A DNA stretch of 64,000 nucleotides, from positions 103,049 through 167,048 of the forward strand of contig NW_006499481.1 in the NCBI RefSeq assembly GCF_000471905.2, given 5' to 3'. The position numbers were made by a program, and so were the translations under genes. Positions 11,957-23,000 of the stretch are shown in pieces. The stretch comes from Amborella trichopoda. Its lineage: Eukaryota > Streptophyta > Magnoliopsida > Amborellales > Amborellaceae. Below the pieces are notes generated by a model. It saw nothing but the letters and a program-made list of their open reading frames with translations. It searched no databases and was not told the origin of the DNA. Each line of letters opens with the position of its first letter. Position 1 is the stretch's first letter.

Positions 11957-13250
11957 TTCTTATTATTTTATTCCTTTAGATTTTGTGACTGGTTTAATTG
12001 GTTAACCAGTTGGTACTGATTGGTCCAATCGGACCTATGCCCTCGTCTGTTTGGCAAACGGTCTGGTCCTTAAAATAATGATTTAAAGACTTATTTTCAT
12101 GTCCCTATGGAAACAGTTTCAACAATTCCACCTACACCGATAGAAGCACAATTCCCTTGAAAAGTATTTCTACATTTTCTCCATTTGAAATAACATGATA
12201 AAACAGTTTTCCTCTTTTTATTTGAAACAAAAACTTTGAGATGAGGGTTGGAACCCATTACCTCTTGAAAATGAGTGTTCTAAAAAAACACGCGCCCTCG
12301 TAAAAGAGTTATTCTCCATGGAGTAGAGTGGTGGATAAGCTAAAAAAACACATTAAAGTTATATTTTTAACAATGAATTTCAGATTTTTTAATCACAAGT
12401 TTCAAAATACTTTAAAAATCATTTGCATGACCTTAAAAATTTATATTTCAAATTTTTGAATTTGTTTCCAAAAAAGTTCATGAATATCACATTCAAGGTT
12501 ATCAGGTTGTCTTCTAATTTCTCAATTTAAACTATATAATTTTCTACTCAACTAGAAATATCTACAACTAACTTTACATTTTTTTTATCACAAATTTTCA
12601 AAATTTTGAAATAATTATGTTGTCTCAACCATAAAAAAGGAAACCATATCTTATTGTTGTTGTTTTTGTTATAATAATTGTCATATTAATTTTATTTGAA
12701 AATTATAATTGTCATATTAATGTTTGTTACTATAAAACCACATTTCATTTAATTTTATTGTTATCAATAGATAATTACAAATTTATTATCTAAAGATGAA
12801 CTATCAAGTACATATTGGTAAATCTCTTTAATTTCTCAAGCAATGCCTTCCTAAAATACTTTTTCTGCATTAGTTTACGTGGCCTTGCATACCCATGTCC
12901 TCCAATGATTCATAACGAGACACAAGTCTCCACCATTGGATCCCATCACCAAAGGTGAAGATGAACCGTTTGTGGTTGGCTCGTGCGATTGAGATAGGAA
13001 TCTACTGCACAACAAAATTCGGCCCAGGAAACTGAAACAAAAGAATTTATAAAAAAAAAAAAAGAAAAAAGGAAAAGAAAAAAGGGTTACGAGCTGTGAA
13101 ATACTTCGAATTTCGAGGCTACACTTGACTCTCCATTTTCCTAAGAATTTAGGGGCATTTCCGTGGTACCCATCAATCAAGTGGGTGGGCTCACGTATCA
13201 CGAAATCGCTCTTTTTAAGAGGGGGGGCCAACGACCATAGCCAATTGTAT
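11957..13250. other. AT-rich intergenic DNA upstream of NOT2
   Basis: No gene seen. The last few hundred bases before 13290 should hold the NOT2 core promoter; I see no convincing TATA box at a fixed distance and make no finer claim. The 136-residue minus-strand open frame at 12875-13285 shows no domain and includes a poly-Phe run from an A-tract. Confidence 0.5.
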
Positions 13251-13289
13251 TGAAGCAGCTCTCGATTCGTTCGGTCTGAAATCATAGCA

Positions 13290-13346
13290 CCACCCCTCTC
13301 GACCTAGGGTTTCTCTGTCCAGCTCGTTCAACCTCAAAATAACCAG
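13290..13346 (+). other. NOT2: NOT2 5'-leader exon (probable)
   Basis: A typical plant leader stretch (ACCTAGGGTTTCTCTGTCC) ends at the consensus donor ACCAG|GTACGT with GT at 13347. The next acceptor, TATATGCAG at 14010-14018, opens the exon that carries the proposed start codon. The transcription start is not visible; 13290 is a rough left limit. Confidence 0.5.
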
Positions 13347-14034
13347 GTACGTCTTTTCTGTGTCTCATACCCTCTCTCTCCTTTTCGTTGACAAGCCTGT
13401 CTCATGCTTTTTCTCCCTCTTTCCAAAATGTAGTTTTCAAGCTTGGACTGATTAAGTTCTCAAAAAAAGAAAAAAGGCTTTGGCTGACTAAATTGTGGCA
13501 TTGATTTGTGGTTTTCTGTGGTTGGAGACTTAATCGCAATAAGGAAAAATTATTCAGATTTGTTCCGGAGAAGAAAAAAGTCATTTTGGTGGAGTTGAAA
13601 TGGAGGGGATTGGATTTAGGTTTAGTAGTAGGGCCACATATAGGTGCTTTTGGGATGAGGTGTTTCCTGTTGTTTTCTTTCGAGAGAGGGAATCTGGCAT
13701 AATTTGCCCTAGAAAAAAGCTCTGTCTAATTTTATCACCATTTAACCCAAGAAAAACTGTCTTGTCTCTCACTCTCGAGTCACTCTCTCTCTCTCTCTCT
13801 CTCTCTCCTTGTTGGTTTAAAAGTTCAATAACCATGAAAGTATGTATGTTATGCTCTTTCTCTAACCTCTTTTCATTCTAATAATGAAGGTAAGGTATGT
13901 ATGTTGGTTTTGCACCTAAAGCCTTGTATCATTTAAGGTTTTGCCATTTTTCCGGGGATTTTTCTATCACATTTCTTCGTTGTTATGTTCTCTCCAACAA
14001 TGGTGGTTTTATATGCAGATCAATGATAGATTGA

Positions 14035-17000
14035 ATGGTTTCCTGCCGCAGCATACGACAACACTTTCTATTCCTTGTTTACACCAAGAGAGCTGAAGGA
14101 TCTCTTTTTTTGAACTAAACCAAGAGGGAGACTTCATGATTCGCCAATTTAGTGCAGAGCGGGTTAGTATTATTTAATATTATTTGTTATCAGAACCAAA
14201 TTGAACCAGCTGGTCCAACTAGTTGGATGGTCAAGCAGACTCTAAACTGATATGTTCCCTTAAAAACCAGATCTTGAATTAAATCATCTTTGTAATGTAG
14301 TTTTGGATTTATTTTATGGTTTTGAGCATTTTTAATTGGTTCAACCAATTCAACTACCTTGGGAACCTCTAATTGAACCTGACTGATCACTTCACCAATT
14401 TAATGTTTGGTCTTGTTATGATAACACTCTTTACTCGCAATCAATCTCCTCCAATAGTTTGTTACTTATTAAAGTTATGCGACTGCATTTCATTTGAGAA
14501 TTTATGTTGTTCATGGTGTATATTAGTACTGGTAATCGATCCTCCATTAGTTTGTTACTTATTAAAGTTATGCAACTGCATCTCATTTAAGGAATTATGT
14601 TGTTCATGATGATCCATGTACTTCTCAACGTGTAGCCCTCTTGTCTTTTTGATGTACTATGCACTCAAGTGTGCTATAATATTTGTTTATATTGGGGAAT
14701 TTACAGAAAATCCCATTATTTTTTGGCATTCAAAAGAGTCCCACATAGTTTGTATTTGGCGCTCAAGTCATCATCATCATCATTTTAGCCTTTTCGCAAT
14801 TAATTTGGGTCGGCTACATGAATCTTGATTCTCCATTCTGCTCTATTAAGGGCATATCCTCAGTGAGGCCATAAGTCTCCATATCTTTTCGGACAACTTT
14901 CAACCACATCCTTTTGGGCTTACCCTTTGCCCTTTTTCAGTTCTTCCATTTGAACTAATTTGCATATCCTAACAGTAGTTGTACTCGGTCGGCGCCACAC
15001 AAGGCCAGCCCACTTAAGTTTACTCTTGTCACACCCCAAGAATTTACAATACTGTTATTCCTGAGATGTGACAGACAAAACATATATACATTTATGATAG
15101 GACAAATTTACANNNNNNNNNNNNNNNNNNNNNNNNNNNNNNNNNNNNNNNNNNNNNNNNNNNNNNNNNNNNNNNNNNNNNNNNNNNNNNNNNNNNNNNN
15201 NNNNNNNNNNNNNNNNNNNNNNNNNNNNNNNNNNNNNNNNNNNNNNNNNNNNNNNNNNNNNNNNNNNNNNNNNNNNNNNNNNNNNNNNNNNNNNNNNNNN
15301 NNNNNNNNNNNNNNNNNNNNNNNNNNNNNNNNNNNNNNNNNNNNNNNNNNNNNNNNNNNNNNNNNNNNNNNNNNNNNNNNNNNNNNNNNNNNNNNNNNNN
15401 NNNNNNNNNNNNNNNNNNNNNNNNNNNNNNNNNNNNNNNNNNNNNNNNNNNNNNNNNNNNNNNNNNNNNNNNNNNNNNNNNNNNNNNNNNNNNNNNNNNN
15501 NNNNNNNNNNNNNNNNNNNNNNNNNNNNNNNNNNNNNNNNNNNNNNNNNNNNNNNNNNNNNNNNNNNNNNNNNNNNNNNNNNNNNNNNNNNNNNNNNNNN
15601 NNNNNNNNNNNNNNNNNNNNNNNNNNNNNNNNNNNNNNNNNNNNNNNNNNNNNNNNNNNNNNNNNNNNNNNNNNNNNNNNNNNNNNNNNNNNNNNNNNNN
15701 NNNNNNNNNNNNNNNNNNNNNNNNNNNNNNNNNNNNNNNNNNNNNNNNNNNNNNNNNNNNNNNNNNNNNNNNNNNNNNNNNNNNNNNNNNNNNNNNNNNN
15801 NNNNNNNNNNNNNNNNNNNNNNNNNNNNNNNNNNNNNNNNNNNNNNNNNNNNNNNNNNNNNNNNNNNNNNNNNNNNNNNNNNNNNNNNNNNNNNNNNNNN
15901 NNNNNNNNNNNNNNNNNNNNNNNNNNNNNNNNNNNNNNNNNNNNNNNNNNNNNNNNNNNNNNNNNNNNNNNNNNNNNNNNNNNNNNNNNNNNNNNNNNNN
16001 NNNNNNNNNNNNNNNNNNNNNNNNNNAAGTAGGTCACCTATACTACCCATCAGTCGTCTTAATGGGTCCACTTAATCCCTATCGGCGTCCCAGATAGGTC
16101 CACTTAATCCCTGCAGGTCCACGTATACCTCACCGGCGTACCGGATGAGTCCACTTAATCCCTACCGGCGTCCCAGATAGGTCCACTTATACCTCACCGA
16201 CGAACCGGATGAGTCCACTTGCATACTTAAATTATTTCTAAATCTCTTTAAACATTCGAAAGCAGCAATATCATGTACTCAACATATCACTGAAATTATT
16301 AATATGAATTTCACTTAAACCATTAATAACAGTCACTCTCTATAACATTTCAAAAATAATCAATCAAATATTTTGGGCTTAAATTTAGAAAGGTAGCAGT
16401 TTGTAAAGGCATTCTAGCATAATTGCCAATTTAATATGTATAGAAAAACTCTTATAGAAATTCAAGAATACAGAATTATCACAATTTATGGGATATCAAT
16501 CCACAAATAAACATTTCACAACAATACTATAATCAATTGCAAAAATGTCAATTTCTAAATAATAAGGCAGTCATTTGCACATGAATTTTACAATGTTTAA
16601 ATATTCAAAACAGTAGAAAGAAATATCACAATTTTACTAAAAGCTAAAATATCACATTTATTTCTAACAATAGACAAGAAAAATAAATAAATTTATTTTT
16701 CTAATTTACAGCATTCAAAATTTTTAACATAGATAAAATATCACAATTTTTATTAAAAAGATTATTTTTCAAGATAATGAGGTCACGTGCGCATAAAATT
16801 TATCGCGCCTAAAATTCATGATAATAAGCAGAAATAATTATTTTATTTTATTTTTAAAAATAATGGATTATTTTTCGAGACAATGAGGTCACTTACACAC
16901 AAAACTTATAAAATAAAGATCCTAGACGGAAATATCACTATTTATTAAAAACAAACTATTTTTCAGGAAGACGATGTCACTTACCCACAAATATTTGAGA

Positions 17001-20000
17001 GGGAGCTTCCGATAAAAAATTCGGTTCGAGAGAGGAGTTCACTGTGTTTCAACCACAGAGAGAGAGAGATTTCAAAATTTTCTAGGGTGGGAGTGCTCAC
17101 CTCCCCTATTTAAATTCTTATAACGTATTATTATATTATTTTATTAGGCTCTACCTCATACCTGAGGTGTCGCGTTAAGAGTCTGTTTTTAACATATGAA
17201 AACCACGTCCACTAAAGGACGTGGCAAGCAGCAAGCAAAAGTTTAAACCAAGTAAAAACTTTTGAAACTAGTGATGGTCCCCAAGGACCATCATACTCAA
17301 ACAGACCACCACCTATTTAAAAGTATCTTTTCTCTTTTTTTTTCTTCTTTTTTTTTTTTTTCTTTCTTTTTTTTTCTTTTTTTGAAATTTTAGGATTGTT
17401 ACAACTCTCTCTCATTTTATCGCCTATTGGTGCCACGCCTAAACTCTCTCGAATAGATTCATTGTGAATGCTGTGCTTTCTTGTCTTGCCACTCATCCAT
17501 CTCAACATCCTCATCTTCGCTACACTCTATCTGTGGTTATATTGTTTTTTTTCCGCCTAACATTCCGCCCTTCAGCCTCATTGATATGCAACGATCACAT
17601 AAAATTGCAGTTGCACATCTCTACTTCGCCCACCTAGCTCTAATTATGTGTACGATATCTTCCTCAATCTCTCAATTTTATTGGATTCTCGACCCAAGTT
17701 ATCGAAAGTGCAGTATTTTTTGTAGTTCTTGATCGTCAATATTAACTACTTTCTTGTCTCTATTCCTATTATTACTAAATTTGCACTTTATATACTCTGT
17801 CTTTGTTTGACTAATTTTAAAACCTGTAGATTCTAGAGCATCCTTCCAAAGTTCTAACTTTGTGTTGACGCTGTTTTGGGTCTCATCAATCAAAACTATA
17901 TCATCTACGAACAACATGCACCACGGTACCTCATCCTGTAGGAGCCTAGTTAAGTCATCCATAACTAAGACAGAGGTACGGGCTCAATGCTGACCCTTGT
18001 TGTAGACTTATTGTCACTGAAATTCACTCGTTTCTCCACTAATTGTTTGCACACTAGTAACTGCTCCATCGTACATATCTCTCACCACGTCGATGTAGTG
18101 TCTAGAAATACCTTTTTTTTCCAACACTCGCCAAATCAAATCTCGAGATACTCTATCGTAAGCTTTCTCTAGATCAATAAAGATCATGTGGAGGTCTTTT
18201 CCCTTCACCCTAAACTTCTCAATCAGATGTCTAAGTTGTTGACCTTCTTGGCATAAAACCAAATTGGTTTTCAGATACACTTGTTTCATGCCTTAGTCGT
18301 TGCTCAATGACTCTTTCTCAAAGTTTCATAGTATGGCTCATAAGCTTGATCCCTCGATAGTTTGCCCAATTCTGTGTCACTTTTGTTCTTGTAAATAGGT
18401 ATCACATTAATTTTTCTCCATTCGTTTGGTATTTTCATTGTTCTCAACACCTTGTTGAACAACTTTGTCAACCAGTCAATGCCAATTTCCCCCATACACT
18501 TTCAAACCTCTATCGGTATACCATCTGGTCCTAAAGCCTTTCCTATCTTCATCATTTTCAAAGCTTCTTACACATTTGACATCCTAATCCTATGATTGTA
18601 TTTATGACTTCCGCTGTCACTTGTACCAACAGTCCTTCTACCACTATGTTCCCATTTTGTTCATCATTTTTGAAAATAGATTATCCACCTTTCGTTGACC
18701 TCATCATCCTTTACCAATACCCTTTAATCTTCACTTTTAATGCATTTAATATGGTTTAGATACCTACACTTTTTCTCTCTTATTTTTGCTAATTTGAAGA
18801 TATCTTTTTTCATTTTTCTTTTTATACCCAAATTAGCCCTAATTCGTACATTCAATGTCCAAGCTGGGTATGTCTATTTTTTTAATTGAAGAATAGTTTG
18901 GACGTTGGATGTCCGAACTAATTTTATTTGTGATTGGGCTGGTTCAGATATCTAATGTGTGCACTGATGTTTACTCAAAAAAATTTACTAGTGGGTGGGT
19001 TTGGACATTGAATATCTGAATGTGTCCCCTTGGTCTTCTTCCTTAGTGAAAGACGTGGTCACTGGATGTCCAAACCCACGCAATTACAAAAGTTTGGTTT
19101 TGAAATCCAATGTCCGAACTGATCTTTAACTGAGAAAAAGAAAGAAAAGAAAAAAAAGATCCATGTTTGGACATTGAATATTTGAACCTTGGGTAATTTG
19201 GGAAGCAAAAAACATAAAAGTTGGGACTTGAGCGTAAAATAGAAAATATATGGGACTATTTTTAACTATCTAAAATTAAATAGGAGTTTCCTGTAAATTT
19301 CCCCTTTTTTCGAGGGGGAGGGTGGAGGAGTTTGACTAATCCTCTTATGACCTGCCCCCTAGGTCTACCATCGCTCTCATGTTCTCATTTTCCTTTCTGG
19401 TAGTTGGCTTGTTTGGGATGCACATACCTCAGATTTTCACTACATAAAGATTGAGGTTTAACAATTTTTTCCCTGTTAATTTTAATTTCACAGCTTCTGA
19501 TATGTAAGAACTGGGCAACATGTAAGTCTCTAAATATTTTAGACAGATGGTCAATTGGTCATATGTACTTTCTGAGAGGCAAATAAGTATTGATTATTCT
19601 ACTTATAATCTTTTTTTTGGAAATTTTTTATTAAATCATTTCTGCCCCCTGACAAAGGACTTTCTGCCAATACAGGATAACACTGTGCACTTCTGTTCCT
19701 AAATGTAACTTAATTGTGATGTGTTTCTGAAATGCATTATGCGGGATGCAAACCCTCTGTCCATCATGTATTCATTTCAAAAAGAAGAACAAAAAGAACT
19801 ATTCTGGTCAAGCATATCAACAAGCTAAAAATCTCCCCCATACATCTTTGTGTGACAATCCCTCAACTTCCATCCTATTTGCGTTCTCAATCTGATAAAT
19901 TGTTAAGGTGCAAAATTATACAAATTCATATGTCACTGGCATGACTTCTCCCTTTGCATGGGTTTAGGGTTTTCCACCTTGAGCTCATACTGCCTAAATA

Positions 20001-23000
20001 GCTTATATCAGCTTCAACATTTAAACATGAGGTAGTCTTGGTTATTCCCATTTGCTTTAAACATTGAACCCCAAAGACAATAACTGCATCTTCTTAGTGG
20101 CTTGTCATGGCCCCAAGCATTCGACCTCATCTCTGCCCACTCTATGGCCCTCCTTTGCCTAGTCTCCACTAGCGTCCTCATCTTTCTCTTATATATATAT
20201 ATTCTTCATGGATAAGCACTGCACTTATCCCGCATCTATGCTTATGATGAACTCTCTCATCTACTCTATGATGTCTCTTTTAGCGAGTATGGTGCTAGTC
20301 ACCCTCGTCTCCTTCTAATCCTCCCTTTTCTCCACTTGGCATTGTCTTCCTTTCTTCATCGGCATTATAAAATGTTTATAAATATACACATCTAAACATA
20401 TAGATTTGAATATACATATCACCTGCATATATCTATGTATGTGCATGTTTATGTGACAACGGGTGTTCATATGTATGCATGTACTTAGGCGTATGCATCA
20501 TGGAGTTTGTTCTGTCTATTGCTTAAACTCTATTGAAATTAATATACTTTGGCACTGTAAATTTGTATCTCCAGTACTTCCTAGAGGAATATATTTTGGC
20601 AAAGTCATATCTTGGACACAACTTTGAAATGAAGTACTATTGGGTCCAAGTCATTATTCATGAGTAATTTCAGGGCTATATCTCAATATCCACAGTGCTT
20701 ACATGCTAAACTGTAATGAAAAACTCAAGGATGTTCAGACAAGCCAAGCTTTGAGGGTATCATTAGAGAAGCGTGAGTTAGAATTCTAATGCTCTATGCA
20801 GGCCCTCTAGGAGTTCAAAACACTTGTGGGCCAAGTTTGTGTAGCATTTGAAGAAGTGAGGATCTTATAGGACTCTTTTGGACCCTTAGGGTTTGGGAGG
20901 GCCATCTTTCAAATTTTATTTGTTAACTGAGTGAGCGGTCTGTTTCCACATCGACCTTATGTGGATTTTATGTTTACAGAAATTTTTGACTTGTAAAATT
21001 ATATCATGTGTCTAGATTCCAAAGTAATGTGGGGAATTGGTTGGTGAATTTGGGCATCCAAGAAGCGCTTCAGGCTGTGGGATTATATGCTACTGTAGGA
21101 GCCATTTTCCCTGTGGGGCTCTTTTGTGATTATCTCTGTTATGACTTGAGTATTATTTAACCAAAAAAAGAAGAAGAAATTTTTGCAATGACATTGTTGA
21201 TCTTCGCCATGGTTGGATTATCCGTGTTGTAACAACCCTTTTGGTTTGTGGTTTTGCATCAATCAAATGAAAACACCAAAAGCATTTGGCTGTGTTTTCC
21301 TTATCCTTCTGGAGTATATATTTTCTTAGCTGTAAAAAGGAGGAACGATTCAAGGTTTTAAAAAACCGCCTGCCCGTCCGCCTAGACGCCCACGTGTCCA
21401 TTGGCCGCCTCACCTAGGCCTGGGCAGGCCCTCCCAGGCGGGAACTGCCTAAGAAATGATCGAGAAAGACTCTTTGTGGGGGCCATTTTGGGTCATCTTG
21501 ACTCATGAACAGGGGGACAGAGTTATTCTAACATTCCCAAAGTGAGAAAACTCTTCCTATACCCTAGAGACAGCTAAAATCGATCGATTTTGCGATTTTC
21601 TTTATTTGAAGCAAGGAAAATCTAAAGAAGTTTGTAGAATCATCTGAAACCTTGTCATATCTTATTGGAATCAATTTTTGGGTCTAAGTGAGGTTAATAA
21701 AAGACTTTTAGGGTCCAAGTGTATCATTTTTCAATAATTTGAACGTGTTTCAACGTTCTTGCACTGTTGCACATATATTTGAATACAAAAGAATAGTTAA
21801 ATACATATGAATGCATAAATATACAAATTTGACACATATCTGCATATATGTGCATTTGGACATCACATATATGCATATGTGTATATCTAGTGCTCTAGAG
21901 TGCTTGAGGTTTTGGGTAGCCACCTAGGAGCTGGGCACCCTAGAACCCCAGGGCAACTAGGAGCGGCCAACATTTTTTGGAACCTTGGAACCACTCCATG
22001 CGGGTAAAGAAAGCACCATCATATACTTCTTCTAGTATAGTTTAGGCCTTCCATACCTGATAGCAGATGTTTGTTCACACTTTTTTATTCGGGCACCACC
22101 ATCGATGTATATGATTTGTCATGTATTTCAGGTATTTTTAGGCTTCATTTTCAAACAATATGTTGACTTCTCTGGGACATGGAAATTGTTCTTCTTGTTG
22201 TCCCAAATCCTTATCTCCACGTGTTCTCATTTTTTCGTCTTAATGGTGCAACTTCTCGTGCATTCTACTTTGTCGAAATTACTTTGCTTTTTGGATGGAA
22301 TTAAGAAAATTAAGAATTTGACAACTCATTTCCATTTTCTTAATTCCTACTTTCTTCCTGCAACTAATTTTTTTCTTCAACAAGCTACAATATCAATCCT
22401 AGTAAATCTGTTGGTTAAATGGACTTATTGCGGTGCTTTGTAAATATTCATGATTATGGAAGTGCTATGGCTTATCTGTTTTACTTTTGTTACTTCTAAT
22501 GGGAACCTATGGTTACAGTCCACCATCAGTGGCTCAACTTCAAATCTTCCAGATTCTTCAAGTGCAGGCCGACCTTTTACGTCTTCGTTTTCTGCTCAGT
22601 CAGGTTCAGCTCCTGTTTTCCATCATTCTGGTGAGGAACATTCTAGTGTTTTAGAAATTGAAATTTGCTTGCTTGAATGGGATTCTTGTGTAAGAAGAAG
22701 TGCTTGTTAATAGGAACCATACAAGGACTGCACAACATTCACGGGAACTTCAACCTGCCAAACGTTCCAGGCTCACTGACTTCCCGCAACTCAGCTCTAG
22801 GTGGTGTTCCGGCAAATGGTGTTCAGCAGCCTTCAGGAGGCCTTTCTAGTGGTCGATTTACATCAAACAGCGTTCCTGTAGCACTGTCTCAGGTATTTCC
22901 TGATAATATGGCGTTGTTGAATAACGAATGTCTTAATGGTTTATTGTAACTGTTTGTTGGCGTAATTATTATCTGAAAACTACTTCATTGTAAGTTCTTT

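Larger units (their letters stand above)
15027..17403 (+). mobile_element. Solo LTR (Ty3-type ends), about 2.4 kb, inside the RTE
   Basis: Starts TGTCACACCCCAAG at 15027 and ends GATTGTTACA at 17403. The identical 5-mer ACTCT flanks it (15022-15026 and 17404-17408), and RTE sequence is continuous if the insert is ignored. No internal coding domains are visible in the sequenced part, which suggests a solo LTR produced by recombination; a 914-base gap inside (15113-16026) leaves some doubt. TGTCACACCCC...GTTACA ends are common in plant chromovirus-type Ty3 LTRs, so that family is inferred. It must be younger than the RTE copy. Confidence 0.8.
14771..18780 (-). mobile_element. RTE-clade LINE, minus strand, split by a solo LTR
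   Basis: On the minus strand, reverse-transcriptase pieces read [12 protein letters not shown]-like sequence near 18510, then [15 protein letters not shown] (about 18395-18440), [20 protein letters not shown] (about 18115-18180), and [19 protein letters not shown] (about 17870-17930; the catalytic FADD/FVDD box of RTE). The C-terminal part follows to 17409, then the element resumes past the LTR at 15021-14771. The 3' end is a CCGACCCAAATTAATT-like tail followed by (ATG)n, seen on the plus strand as CATCAT repeats at 14771-14785, as expected for RTE elements, which end in short tandem repeats and not poly-A. Frames are broken by stops and shifts between blocks. The N-terminal endonuclease is not seen; the right edge near 18780 is approximate. 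Confidence 0.85.

Noticed and set aside
12875-13285. 136-residue minus-strand open frame overlapping the NOT2 promoter
   Set aside because: Contains a poly-Phe run from an A-tract, has no domain, and overlaps the leader region of NOT2 on the other strand.
15055-16071. Open frames of about 310-340 residues
   Set aside because: Almost entirely N translated as X.
22105-22443. 112-residue plus-strand frame just before NOT2 exon 2
   Set aside because: Does not join in frame to exon 2, has no similarity to the NOT2 N-terminus, and is ended before a clear intron acceptor.
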